The translations under genes and the position numbers were made by a program. From Hydrogenophaga crassostreae (GTDB lineage: Bacteria; Pseudomonadota; Gammaproteobacteria; Burkholderiales; Burkholderiaceae_C), in assembly GCF_001761385.1 (NCBI RefSeq), contig NZ_CP017476.1, forward strand, positions 1,973,501 through 2,037,500: 64,000 bases of DNA. The letters are read 5' to 3'. The notes below the pieces were generated by a model that had not been told where the DNA came from, ran no database searches, and saw nothing but the letters and a program-made list of their open reading frames with translations. Shown here one piece after another: positions 8,379 through 17,022 of the stretch. Positions within the stretch are counted from its first letter, which is position 1, and the number at the start of each line of letters is the position of its first letter.

Positions 8379-9908
8379 ATGAAGCCTATTTGGATAGTGG
8401 ACGATGACCAGTCGATTCGCTTCGTGTTGGAAAAAGCGTTGCAGCGGGAAAACCTGCCCACGCGGAGTTTCACCAACGCTCAAGACGTTTTGAAAGCGCT
8501 GAGTGAAGGGCCTGATGCCGAGGGGCCGCAGATTCTGGTGAGCGACATCCGCATGCCTGGTGGCTCCGGCCTTGATCTGCTCGAGAAGGTCAAAGAAAAG
8601 CTGCCAGGCTTGCCGGTGATCATCATGACCGCCTTCTCTGATCTGGACAGTGCGGTTTCTGCTTTCCAGGGCGGCGCATTCGAATACCTTCCCAAACCGT
8701 TCGACTTGCCCAAGGCGGTGGAGTTGATCAACCGCGCGGTCGAAGAGAGTCGCCGCGAAGAGGTGGTTGAAGAACGCATGGTGGCCGCCCCTGAGATGCT
8801 GGGGCAGGCGCCAGCGATGCAAGACGTTTTTCGAGCCATCGGACGCCTGAGCCAAAGCCAGGTTACGGTGTTGATCACGGGCGAGTCGGGTTCGGGCAAA
8901 GAGCTTGTGGCCCGCGCCCTGCATAAGCACTCGCCCCGTGCCAATGGCCCGTTTGTGGCCATCAACACCGCGGCCATACCCAAAGACCTGCTGGAAAGCG
9001 AGTTGTTTGGCCATGAGCGGGGCGCTTTCACTGGCGCGCAAGCGATGCGCCGTGGCCGCTTCGAACAAGCCGATGGCGGTACGCTGTTTCTTGACGAAAT
9101 TGGCGACATGCCGTTTGATTTGCAAACCCGCTTGTTGCGGGTGTTGTCTGATGGCAGCTTCTACCGCGTGGGCGGCCACAGCGCCGTGCGTGCACAGGTA
9201 CGGGTGATTGCGGCGACCCACCAGAACCTGGAGCAGCGGGTCAAAGAGGGCTCTTTCCGGGAAGACCTGTTTCACCGGCTCAACGTGATCCGGCTGCGGC
9301 TGCCCGCTTTGCGGGAGCGGCGCGAAGACGTGCCCATGCTGACGCGCTTCTTTCTGCAGCAAAGTGCCAAGCAGCTGGGCGGGGAGCCCAAGCGCATCAC
9401 CGAAGCGGCATTGGCCTTGTTGGGTCGGTTCGACTTCCCCGGCAACGTGCGTCAGCTGGAGAACCTGTGCCACTGGTTGACCGTGATGGCGCCCTCTCAG
9501 GTGGTCGAGGTGAAAGATCTGCCGCCCGAAGTGTTGGCCGCCCAGATCGGTGCTGCTTCATCGACACCGGCCGCGGCGGTAGAAGCGATCGCATCGGTCC
9601 CCGCCGCCAGCGCACCACCAGCATCTGCTGCCGCTCAACCGCTGGTTGATGCAGGCGTTGACGCTGCCCCGGAACAGGCGGCCGGGCTGGCTGGCTGGGA
9701 GCCCGACCTGTATGCGGAGGCGGCAGCCATGCTGGCTGCCGGTCGAAACGATGTATGGGACGCCTTGACCCAGCGATTTGAAGGGCGGCTGATTGAAGCC
9801 GCGCTGGCCCACACCAAAGGCCGTCGAATCGAAGCAGCCCAAAAACTGGGCATTGGCCGCAACACCATCACGCGCAAGATTCAGGAGCTGGGGCTGGACG
9901 AGACCTGA
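8379..9908 (+). CDS. glnG: Nitrogen-regulation response regulator NtrC
   Basis: 509 aa in three domains. The receiver (1-120) has the acidic pair near Asp8-Asp10 and phospho-acceptor Asp56 in VSDIRMPGG. The AAA+ sigma54 activation domain has Walker A GESGSGKE near 168 and the GAFTGA loop near 215, essential for sigma54 contact. A Fis-type HTH (EAAQKLGIGRNTITRKIQEL) sits at the C-terminus. Between the AAA+ domain and the HTH is an unusually long Ala/Pro-rich linker (about 388-445). ATG 8379 is chosen because the receiver begins there; an upstream start at 8352 would add nine residues. Partner of the kinase just upstream. Confidence 0.95.
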   Translation: MKPIWIVDDDQSIRFVLEKALQRENLPTRSFTNAQDVLKALSEGPDAEGPQILVSDIRMPGGSGLDLLEKVKEKLPGLPVIIMTAFSDLDSAVSAFQGGAFEYLPKPFDLPKAVELINRAVEESRREEVVEERMVAAPEMLGQAPAMQDVFRAIGRLSQSQVTVLITGESGSGKELVARALHKHSPRANGPFVAINTAAIPKDLLESELFGHERGAFTGAQAMRRGRFEQADGGTLFLDEIGDMPFDLQTRLLRVLSDGSFYRVGGHSAVRAQVRVIAATHQNLEQRVKEGSFREDLFHRLNVIRLRLPALRERREDVPMLTRFFLQQSAKQLGGEPKRITEAALALLGRFDFPGNVRQLENLCHWLTVMAPSQVVEVKDLPPEVLAAQIGAASSTPAAAVEAIASVPAASAPPASAAAQPLVDAGVDAAPEQAAGLAGWEPDLYAEAAAMLAAGRNDVWDALTQRFEGRLIEAALAHTKGRRIEAAQKLGIGRNTITRKIQELGLDET

Positions 9909-9917
9909 GCACAGCGT

Positions 9918-10145
9918 TCAGCGGGAATCTGCTGGGGCGCTGGGGTTGCCCATGCCCCAGCGCACCCGCGCCCATAGGCGTTCGTGAACCACATAGGTGA
10001 GCAAACCCAGGCCGCTCAGCAGCAGCGACAGGCCGATGCCCTGGTTGAGGTTGCCCAGGTAGAGGTAGTTCACGAAGGTCATGACCAGCAAGCCAAGGGT
10101 TTGCCAGGTGAGGGCTTTGGTCCAGGTGCGTTTTTTGTTTTCCAT
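9918..10145 (-). CDS. Small DUF2061 membrane protein
   Basis: 75 aa from ATG 10145 (MENKKRTWTKALTWQ). The opening W-T-K-A-L-T-W-Q is typical of DUF2061 proteins. Two hydrophobic segments (about 15-33 and 40-58) indicate a two-pass membrane protein. Function unknown. It converges with ntrC, nine bases apart, with no clear shared terminator. Confidence 0.7.
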   Translation of the reverse strand: MENKKRTWTKALTWQTLGLLVMTFVNYLYLGNLNQGIGLSLLLSGLGLLTYVVHERLWARVRWGMGNPSAPADSR

Positions 10146-10227
10146 GCATGAGAGTGTGCGGATGGGGTGGGCGTGAATCAATGTTGCGATTCAAACCAAT
10201 ATGCAGCAGTTGGTGATAATGGTCACC

Positions 10228-11100
10228 ATGAATGAAGAACCCCCACGCCCCACACGCAGCGAGCGCGCACGTCAGTTTCGAGAGCGGTTGAACGAAGCCA
10301 TGCAGGCGCAATGGCTCAACCGTTCGACCTTGGCCGAACGGGCGGGGGTTGACCGGTCAACCATCTCCTTGCTGCTTTCGGAGCAACAGGTTCGGCTGCC
10401 ATCAGGTCATGTGGTGGCCGAGCTGGCGGCGGCGCTCAAGGTCACGGCCGACTGGCTCCTGGGTTTGACCACCACCACCCGCGCACCCGGTGAAATCCTG
10501 CGTGAATCGCTGGAGGTGGCCGAGCGCGTGCCTGGTCATGGCGATGCGAACATCGAGCGCTGGCTCAATGAGGCGGCGGATGCCAAGGTACGCAACGTGC
10601 CTGCCTCGCTCCCGGAATTCATGAAAACCGAGGCGGTGATGACACTGGAATATGCCGATTACGCCAGCAAGTCACCGCAGCAAGCCCTGGCCGAAACCCA
10701 GGCCAGGCTCATGATCAACCGCCTGCCCGGGCGCGATACCGAGATGGCCTTGCCTCGCCAGCGCCTGGAAGACTTTGCCCGACGCGCCAGCATCTGGACC
10801 GCTCTCACGGCCGAACAGGTACATGAGCAACTCACGCACATGGCGGATCTGTGTGAAGAGCTGTACCCCAGCACGCGCCTGCACCTCTACGACCAACTCC
10901 GCCACTACAGTGCGCCCATCACGGTCTTCGGGCAGCGCCGGGCCGTGATTTATGTGGGCAGTTCGTATTTCGTGTTCAACACGCCAGAGCATGTACAAAC
11001 CCTGACGCGCCACTTTGATCAACTGGTGCGCGACGCCAGCGTGTTGAGCCACGAAACGGCGCTGTGGTTGCGCGCGCTGGCTGCGCGTGCCAAGCCCTAG
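10228..11100 (+). CDS. XRE-family transcriptional regulator with large C-terminal domain
   Basis: 290 aa from ATG 10228; starts at 10201 and 10219 are in frame and cannot be excluded. Residues about 15-70 are a Cro/C1-type HTH (STLAERAGVDRSTISLLLS), with LKVTADWLLG as its end helix. The rest, about 200 residues, is helical with a short beta part (RRAVIYVGSSYFVF) and has no enzyme motif I recognise. It may be a ligand- or partner-binding domain. It starts about 80 bases from the divergent DUF2061 gene. Confidence 0.7.
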   Translation: MNEEPPRPTRSERARQFRERLNEAMQAQWLNRSTLAERAGVDRSTISLLLSEQQVRLPSGHVVAELAAALKVTADWLLGLTTTTRAPGEILRESLEVAERVPGHGDANIERWLNEAADAKVRNVPASLPEFMKTEAVMTLEYADYASKSPQQALAETQARLMINRLPGRDTEMALPRQRLEDFARRASIWTALTAEQVHEQLTHMADLCEELYPSTRLHLYDQLRHYSAPITVFGQRRAVIYVGSSYFVFNTPEHVQTLTRHFDQLVRDASVLSHETALWLRALAARAKP

Positions 11101-11220
11101 GCGCCTGCGTGGCCGAAAGAACATCGGCTGCAATCTGCGAGAAACCGGCCTCGCAAGGTATTGCCTCCTGATTCATTGTTCTCGCGGGTTTCGCTTCGAC
11201 GCCTTCTGCCGCGCAGGCTT

Positions 11221-11985
11221 TTAGGCGATGGTCAGCACCACAGGCGCGTGGTCGCTGGGGCGTTCGTTTTTGCGCGGCACTTTATCGACGGCGCAAGCCG
11301 TGGCCTGGGCTTTCAGCGCCTCAGTGACCAGAATGTGGTCGATGCGCAAGCCCTGGTTGCGGCGGAACCCGCCGTTGCGGTAATCCCACCAACTGTAGTT
11401 CTTGTCGGGTTGGGGGAAGAGGCGCACGGCGTCGGTCAGGCCCAGGTCAATCAGCGCTTGCAGGTGGTTGCGCTCTTCGGTGGTGCAGTGAATCGACTCA
11501 CGCATGCCTTCCGGGTCCCACACATCGGCGTCGTCGAAGGTGATGTTGTAGTCGCCCATGAGCACCAGCTTGGGGTGCGCGGCCATCTCCGCTTTGACCC
11601 ATTCGTGCATGGCATCGAGCCAGCGCATCTTGTAGACGAACTTGTCGCTGTCGGGCGCCTGGCCGTTGGGGAAATAGGCACCGATAACGCGCACGCCTTC
11701 GATCGTTGCGCACAACACGCGCGATTGCTCATCGGGAAAACCAGGGATGTTCTTGATCACATCGGCTGCGGGCTTTTTGCTCAGCAGGGCCACGCCGTTG
11801 TAAGTTTTCTGACCAAACCATTGCGACTGGTAGCCGGCTTCGCCAAACGCCATCGTAGGGAATTTGTCGTCGGTGATCTTGAGCTCTTGCAAGGCCAGCA
11901 CGTCCACCGGGTTGGCCGCCAGCCAGTCGAGCACCTGGGGCAGGCGTACGTTGAGGGAGTTGACGTTCCAGGTGGCGAATCTCAT
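11221..11985 (-). CDS. xth: Exodeoxyribonuclease III
   Basis: 254 aa, the full length of the ExoIII/AP endonuclease family that cleaves at abasic sites and trims 3' ends in base excision repair. Asn7 in MRFATWNVNS, Glu34 in LQELKI, the GDYNIT motif and the C-terminal SDHAPVV supply the metal and catalytic residues. Its promoter side abuts the island that begins near 12000, so upstream sequence may have been replaced by the insertion. No operon partner. Confidence 0.93.
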   Translation of the reverse strand: MRFATWNVNSLNVRLPQVLDWLAANPVDVLALQELKITDDKFPTMAFGEAGYQSQWFGQKTYNGVALLSKKPAADVIKNIPGFPDEQSRVLCATIEGVRVIGAYFPNGQAPDSDKFVYKMRWLDAMHEWVKAEMAAHPKLVLMGDYNITFDDADVWDPEGMRESIHCTTEERNHLQALIDLGLTDAVRLFPQPDKNYSWWDYRNGGFRRNQGLRIDHILVTEALKAQATACAVDKVPRKNERPSDHAPVVLTIA

Positions 11986-12283
11986 GGCGGTAAAAAATCC
12001 TTGTAAATCAATTCTATGAATAGTGAATCGCAGTTCTAGCTACTCACATGGCTACACATTTTGGGCCGGTGTCCATTGGATGCACAGCGCTCTGGACGTG
12101 TTGTCGTCGTATGGCGACATACATGTGATCGTTGTCGCCGAGTGTAGGCTGGTCTAATTTGTCTGTAGGACTGCTTGAGGTTGGGTCCAGATATTCGAAG
12201 TTGCAGCCTGAACGTTCGCGAGTGCCTCAAGTGACCGCTCGGACGAGGCCGGCCATTCCAGCTCCTGCGAACGACTGCTCAAC

Positions 12284-12421
12284 TCAAGGTTGATCTGTAG
12301 CTCCCGAGTCATCGGCGTTGGCGGCACTTTTCCAGTCGCGCGACTGATCGACCTTGGCGCCCAGCTCGACTTCTTTGAGGATCGCCACGATCTGGCTTTC
12401 ACTGAATTTTGATTTCTTCAT
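12284..12421 (-). pseudogene. IS3-family transposase OrfA remnant
   Basis: The ATG at 12421 opens MKKSKFSESQIVAILKEVEL and continues GAKVD, the classic first 25 residues of IS3-family OrfA proteins (helix-turn-helix DNA-binding subunit). From about 12347 leftward the expected continuation (ETCRKHGIS...) is replaced by unrelated sequence that stops at 12284. Only the first quarter of orfA survives. The bases just to the right (12422-12500) should be the element's own leader and end. Confidence 0.85.
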
Positions 12422-12779
12422 GTAGAGACTCCGTTGGTTGGAATTCTCTACTCCCGACTGGTACAAGTTTTCGAGGTGGCTTCAGCTGAAGTCCACATGG
12501 CACCGAACCAGCGGAGGTGTAATTGTTTCAATCGTTACGAAATCTGCAACACTCTCTCTACGGATTTCCCCAATTGAAGGGTTGTGTGGTCCATGCAGGC
12601 CCGCTAAAGTGATCTGAAGGCAGGCTTCCAAAAACTCAATTCCTCGTTCGAAGGAATAGAAACAACCTGCACCGAGAGATCGGCCATCTCAGGCCGGTCC
12701 TCTCTTCCTCTCTTGATGCGCGAGTGCTGTTCTCGAGGTGCGGATCGAGTTCGTGTCGATGCGCTCAGCTCCAGTTTTT

Positions 12780-12810
12780 TGAACCGGCCCCCAGAGGTTG
12801 GACGAACTTC
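12780..12810 (+). repeat. IS3/IS150-like terminal inverted repeat remnant
   Basis: The run TGAACCGGCCCCCAGAGGTT, followed by GGACGAA, has the layout of IS150-group ends (TGxACxGxxCCC...GTTGGACGA). No transposase frame is attached on either side. It is read as a solitary end left by an earlier insertion. This is pattern recognition from memory only. Confidence 0.4.
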
Positions 12811-13041
12811 TAAGGAGCTTCATGGCCTTGAGTAACACCGCCTTCAGCGCTCTATTGGTTGGCGCGGGTACCTCGCGAAATTTTGTGCTCAGGTGCTGCC
12901 GCCGGTACGCGGAAGACCGGCGCATCCCAAGAAACGAGCGGACATTCTTGATCCACTGGCGGTTTTGGGGACGCTTTCCCGCATTCCTTACCAATACCCA
13001 GTAGTTCTACTTTCGACGGCGAACCTGTTTTAGAAAGCCAC

Positions 13042-13050
13042 AAAGGAGGG
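13042..13050 (+). promoter_or_regulatory. Strong ribosome binding site of the giant gene
   Basis: AAAGGAGGG is a near-perfect anti-16S match, seven bases before TTG 13058. It fixes a non-ATG start: the nearby ATG at 13065 is out of frame and no other in-frame start sits at a suitable distance. A strong site in front of TTG argues that the frame is expressed. Confidence 0.8.
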
Positions 13051-13057
13051 ATTTGTT

Positions 13058-16000
13058 TTGCAACATGCTGATTGGTACTACGAATATCTGCGGTTCGACC
13101 GTTCCGAGCTCGCCCTCGATGACATCGTCCGCCAGCCGGTCACAGCACTTTTAGGCGTGACTGAGCAGGCGCGCGAAGTGTTGCAGCTGCTGAACATCGA
13201 AACCATTTTCGACCTTGGTTCGTCGGACTATTTCGCCGCTGCGCGGGACCTCACGGCGGCGGCGCGCGGCGCCGCCGGCCCGGTGGGGCGGTTCGGCCAA
13301 GTTCCCTCCCAGTGGCTTGACGCAAGTGACGGCGGCGGGTCGATTGCGGACATGCCGACCCTCAAGATCTCCACCTTGCGCGGGATTAGCGCCACCGGCG
13401 CGCGCCGTCTGACCGAAGCGACGGGAATAGAAACACTTTACGACATGGCGCATTGGCTGCCCTACCGCGCCGCGCGCGGCTTTCTGGGCGAGGCGACGGC
13501 GGGCGAAAGCTTCGTCGATCCAGAAATTCCGACGGAACTGGTGCCGCGCTTCAACGAGTATTCAACCGATAAGGTTTTCTACTCCATCTTCATGATGGAC
13601 CCTGGGCCGGATCAGAAAAACCTCACACCCCTGACCGGTGCGATCGACCTGGCCGAATTGGAAAAGAAATCCCAGAACCTGCGTGTACGCACTGGCGCGA
13701 TCGTGCGCTTTGAACAGGCGTGGAAACCAGTGGGCCTGGCGCTGGGCGATCTGATGCACTCCCTCGCTCTCGCCCCCGGTGAGACGACGCGCATCGCCAT
13801 GATTGACTGGAGCCGTCGGCAGGGCGTGCGCACCAGCGAAGACATCACTCAGGCCGAAAGCCTCAGCAACGCGACGATGCACACCCGCGCGGTCAGCGAA
13901 GTCACCCGCGCCGTCGCCAACGAAACCCAATCGGGCATGTCGCAGACTAACGCTAATTCAACTGTGTCCAATACCGCCAGTTCCGGCTTTGGCCTGCAAA
14001 ACGCCGAGGTGGCTCTGGCCGCAGCAGGGGGCGGCGCACTGGCCGGCGGTGTCGCGGCGGCAGCTGCGGGTGCAGCGGGCGGAGCAGGGATCGGCCTTGT
14101 CGCCGGTTCGGCCGCAGCGGGCATCGGCGCGGTACCCGGCGCGATTGCCGGTGCGCTGATCGGCGGCGGGGCCGGGGGGCTGATTGGCGTTGCAGGCGGC
14201 GGTGCCGCAGGCTTCCTCGGCGCGGCCGATTTCGGATCGACGCAAAATAACAGCGCAAATTCCCTGACAGAGGTTGTCACCACCACAAGCTCGACCGGAC
14301 AGCGGGACTTCGCGGCCTCCATGGCCCAGAACATCACCGACCGCACGCAGCAGCATTCCAGCGCCACACGAAATCGCCGCGCCACCATCGTGCAGGAAGT
14401 CTGGCAATCCGAATCCGAACAGATCACCACCCGCGCAGTCAGCAACTACAACCACATGCACGCCCTGACGGTCCAGTATTTCGAGGTGGTGCAGATGTAC
14501 CGCGTCCGCACCGGCGTGCGCGAGGTGCAGCGCGCACTCTACATCCCGCTCGCTGAAATCCGCTGGTCGCCGGAGAATATCCAGCGCTACCGGTCGGTGC
14601 TCTTGCGCCACGCGCTCGACCGACGCCTGCTCGAATCCCTTCTGCTGCCCGCTGAAACCACGATCCTGCAGTTCCCGATGCTCGCCACCGCCGATGCCAC
14701 GATCCGCAACAATTTCCTGCTTCAGAACGAACCAAACTGGGGCTTGCGTTTTGCCAAGGACGCGACGGGCCAAGCGGTCGCTATCACGCCGCTCGACCCG
14801 TGGACCCTGCCGCGCGGGGTCATCATCGAAGACCTGCGCGTCGGGCGCTACATGCGCTCCAATTCCATCACCAGCATGTTTCAGGAATTCGAAGCCTACG
14901 GCCAGTTGGCCACCCCCGATGCCATCGGCCTGCCGCTCAGCGACGTGCCGCGTCTGGAATGGCAATTGCCCGCCCGCTCCGACGATCCGGCAACGGCGGA
15001 ACCTATGCTTCTGGATGTCGTGCTGCGCCTGTCCTATCGCGGCACCGATTTCATGTCGGTCACACCGCTGGCGCTGGGCCTCGATGTCTATCCCGCCGAC
15101 AGCCGCGCCCTCACGTTGCCTGTCGCCACCTTCGACAACACCCCCGACGCTGACTGGCTCTCGGATCACCTCAGGATGTTCAACAAGCATTACTCCCGCG
15201 CGGTCTGGCGCTCCGTAGACGAAAGCGACATCTCGCTGCTGCTGTCGGATTACACCTACGAGGGCCGCCCGATCGTCGACCAGATCGACCGTAAACCGGC
15301 GGCGATCAGCGGTCAATACCTCGTGTTCACTTACCACAATCACGCAAAGGACTGGGATAAGTGGCTGGCCGCCCACGGTCTGGATGAACCCGCCTCCAAG
15401 ATCGAAATGGTGCCCATGCCCACCGGGGGCGTCTTTGCAGAGGCGGTGCAGGGCCGCGCCAACTCCGCTGAGAAGCTCGACCTCACCCGGTTCTGGAACT
15501 GGCAGGATTCACCGATTCCCCTGAACGCTCCCGAAATCGCCGCCATCGCCGCAGGCTCGCGCGTTCAGGGCAGCGACCTGCGCCCCGGCCAGATGGACGC
15601 GCCCATCGTCGCCAACCAGACCCCGCAAGCGCTTCCGAACCCAACCGGCCTTCAGGTCGCGCAGAACGTCATGACCGCCGACCTGTTCCGCGACATGAGC
15701 GGCATCACCGCCACCCGTGAACTCGCCGCCGAAGCGGTGCGACAGGCGCAGGCCGGGGCCACCGCCGTGGGCCAGCAATCGGCCTCCAATCTCGCCAAGG
15801 GCATGGAGATGCAGTCCAAGGCCATAGACAAGATCCTGACCATGTTCGACGGCCTGTCCAAGACCATCGCTACCACCGGGTTCGGCGCTCTCGCTCCCTC
15901 GGGAAAGAACATCGCCGGTCAGAATCCCTCCACCGCGGGGGCAATCCTGAACGAGGCGAAAAAGAGCGACGCCGCTACCAAATCCGGCGGCGCGGCCCGA

Positions 16001-16864
16001 CCATCCGGCCCCACGACCCAGTCGGACAGCGAATCCGCCACGCCCGCGCCTTCCGGGCGCGGCACGCCGCAAAGCACCACCAACCTGCCCGCACCCGAAA
16101 TCTACGCTGATGGCAGCACTCATTCGCTGGCGCGCGAAGGCGTCGGAACTTTGGTCTCCGGCGCTGGATACATGCCCTATGGCCTCGGCTCCGCGCTTGG
16201 CAGCGTCGCTGGTCAGGCTCCTGCGGACATGTCGGAACTTCAAGCCACGCCAACCCTGCTGCGGGCCAAGGACACCGGCCCTGTCGACCTCGCCGCCACT
16301 GTTATCACGCACCTCGACAGCCTGAGCGATAGCGAGGACGGCGCTTGCGTGGCCGTATCGCTCGCCAATTTCACGAACGCAGCCAAACTGGCGGGGGCCG
16401 ACACCAAACTGCTCTTCGGTTCGGTTGAAGTGCCTCTTATCGGCGGCGCCACCGGCGCGCAGATCCCGCTCGACAGTTTTTTCTATCTGTGGTTCACGCG
16501 CTCGGACATCGCCCATTGGTTGTCCTTGCCCAAGAAATGTCGAGGCGCGGGCGCCCCCGGAGCGCTCCTGTTCGCCGACCTCGTCGAAGGGCGCGACTAC
16601 AAAACATCCTCCACCGGCTGGCCCGCGGGCCTCGTCCCCGGGGCGTTCCTGCAGCTTTGGGATGACAAGGACACCTACCTGCGCGTCCGCGACGTGGGTG
16701 GGACCAGCGAATTCGGTCACTCACTGATCTTCCGCGCCTATGGTTCCAGCGCCAACAAGATCATCGTTTCCGACCAGATGGGTCTCTCACGCGAAGTCAC
16801 CTATCCGCTTTTTAACATGAGCTATGTCATCGGCGCGAACCTCAAGAACGCGGAACTGTTGTAG
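13058..16864 (+). CDS. Giant orphan protein (1268 aa), glycine-zipper and possible papain-like C-terminus
   Basis: I do not recognise a named family. Visible architecture, N to C: two helix-hairpin-helix-like stretches (about 28-66 and 102-131, LRGISATGARRLTEATGI); a mixed domain to about 230; LALAPGETTRIAMIDWSRRQ near 235-255; a long polar helix (260-310); a glycine-zipper hydrophobic segment (322-392); a second long helix (400-470) ending NYNHMHALTVQYFEVV; a beta-rich domain (500-830); an Ala/Gln helix (880-960); a Ser/Thr/Pro linker (970-1060); and a final domain with Cys1097, a GHS His1221 and Asp1239. No signal peptide. Codon use leans to C-ending codons more than the neighbours, and IS3 relics lie on both sides, so horizontal transfer is likely. 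Role unknown. Confidence 0.85.
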   Translation: MQHADWYYEYLRFDRSELALDDIVRQPVTALLGVTEQAREVLQLLNIETIFDLGSSDYFAAARDLTAAARGAAGPVGRFGQVPSQWLDASDGGGSIADMPTLKISTLRGISATGARRLTEATGIETLYDMAHWLPYRAARGFLGEATAGESFVDPEIPTELVPRFNEYSTDKVFYSIFMMDPGPDQKNLTPLTGAIDLAELEKKSQNLRVRTGAIVRFEQAWKPVGLALGDLMHSLALAPGETTRIAMIDWSRRQGVRTSEDITQAESLSNATMHTRAVSEVTRAVANETQSGMSQTNANSTVSNTASSGFGLQNAEVALAAAGGGALAGGVAAAAAGAAGGAGIGLVAGSAAAGIGAVPGAIAGALIGGGAGGLIGVAGGGAAGFLGAADFGSTQNNSANSLTEVVTTTSSTGQRDFAASMAQNITDRTQQHSSATRNRRATIVQEVWQSESEQITTRAVSNYNHMHALTVQYFEVVQMYRVRTGVREVQRALYIPLAEIRWSPENIQRYRSVLLRHALDRRLLESLLLPAETTILQFPMLATADATIRNNFLLQNEPNWGLRFAKDATGQAVAITPLDPWTLPRGVIIEDLRVGRYMRSNSITSMFQEFEAYGQLATPDAIGLPLSDVPRLEWQLPARSDDPATAEPMLLDVVLRLSYRGTDFMSVTPLALGLDVYPADSRALTLPVATFDNTPDADWLSDHLRMFNKHYSRAVWRSVDESDISLLLSDYTYEGRPIVDQIDRKPAAISGQYLVFTYHNHAKDWDKWLAAHGLDEPASKIEMVPMPTGGVFAEAVQGRANSAEKLDLTRFWNWQDSPIPLNAPEIAAIAAGSRVQGSDLRPGQMDAPIVANQTPQALPNPTGLQVAQNVMTADLFRDMSGITATRELAAEAVRQAQAGATAVGQQSASNLAKGMEMQSKAIDKILTMFDGLSKTIATTGFGALAPSGKNIAGQNPSTAGAILNEAKKSDAATKSGGAARPSGPTTQSDSESATPAPSGRGTPQSTTNLPAPEIYADGSTHSLAREGVGTLVSGAGYMPYGLGSALGSVAGQAPADMSELQATPTLLRAKDTGPVDLAATVITHLDSLSDSEDGACVAVSLANFTNAAKLAGADTKLLFGSVEVPLIGGATGAQIPLDSFFYLWFTRSDIAHWLSLPKKCRGAGAPGALLFADLVEGRDYKTSSTGWPAGLVPGAFLQLWDDKDTYLRVRDVGGTSEFGHSLIFRAYGSSANKIIVSDQMGLSREVTYPLFNMSYVIGANLKNAELL

Positions 16865-16880
16865 CGGCCCCGCCCGTACC

Positions 16881-17009
16881 AAGCACATCCAACCCGGACA
16901 ACCCATCCAAAGCGCATACGTTGAACGCTTGAACAAGAATTACCGCACTAAGGTGGACTTGACCTGCTTCTCTAGACAGCTTTCGACATCCAGATGGCGC
17001 GCTGCATGA
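16881..17009 (+). pseudogene. IS3-family transposase OrfB remnant
   Basis: Bases 16881-16955 encode KHIQPGQPIQSAYVERLNKN and then YRTKV, the region around the last catalytic Glu (in VER) of the DDE integrase core of IS3 OrfB. The frame then runs into unrelated residues and stops at 17009, 13 bases before the folA stop. About 25 codons of orfB survive. It is on the opposite strand from the orfA remnant at 12284-12421. Confidence 0.8.
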
Positions 17010-17022
17010 AAAATCAGTGGCT

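Larger units (their letters stand above)
11986..13057. other. Long gene-poor left flank of the island
   Basis: About 1.07 kb without an intact gene, visibly less GC-rich than the neighbouring genes. It holds a decayed IS3 orfA start (12284-12421), a terminal-inverted-repeat-like sequence (12780-12810) and the ribosome site of the giant gene. The remaining frames are short, basic and unrecognisable. I could not pick a convincing promoter for the giant gene by eye. Confidence 0.6.

Noticed and set aside
12689..12994. A 101-codon minus-strand frame in the island flank
   Set aside because: It runs through the IS150-like end, is basic and low in structure, and resembles no family. More likely chance.
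13958..15376. A 472-codon open frame antisense to the giant gene
   Set aside because: No ribosome site, no recognisable domain, and the plus-strand gene has a strong site and domain-like sequence. Treated as a shadow.
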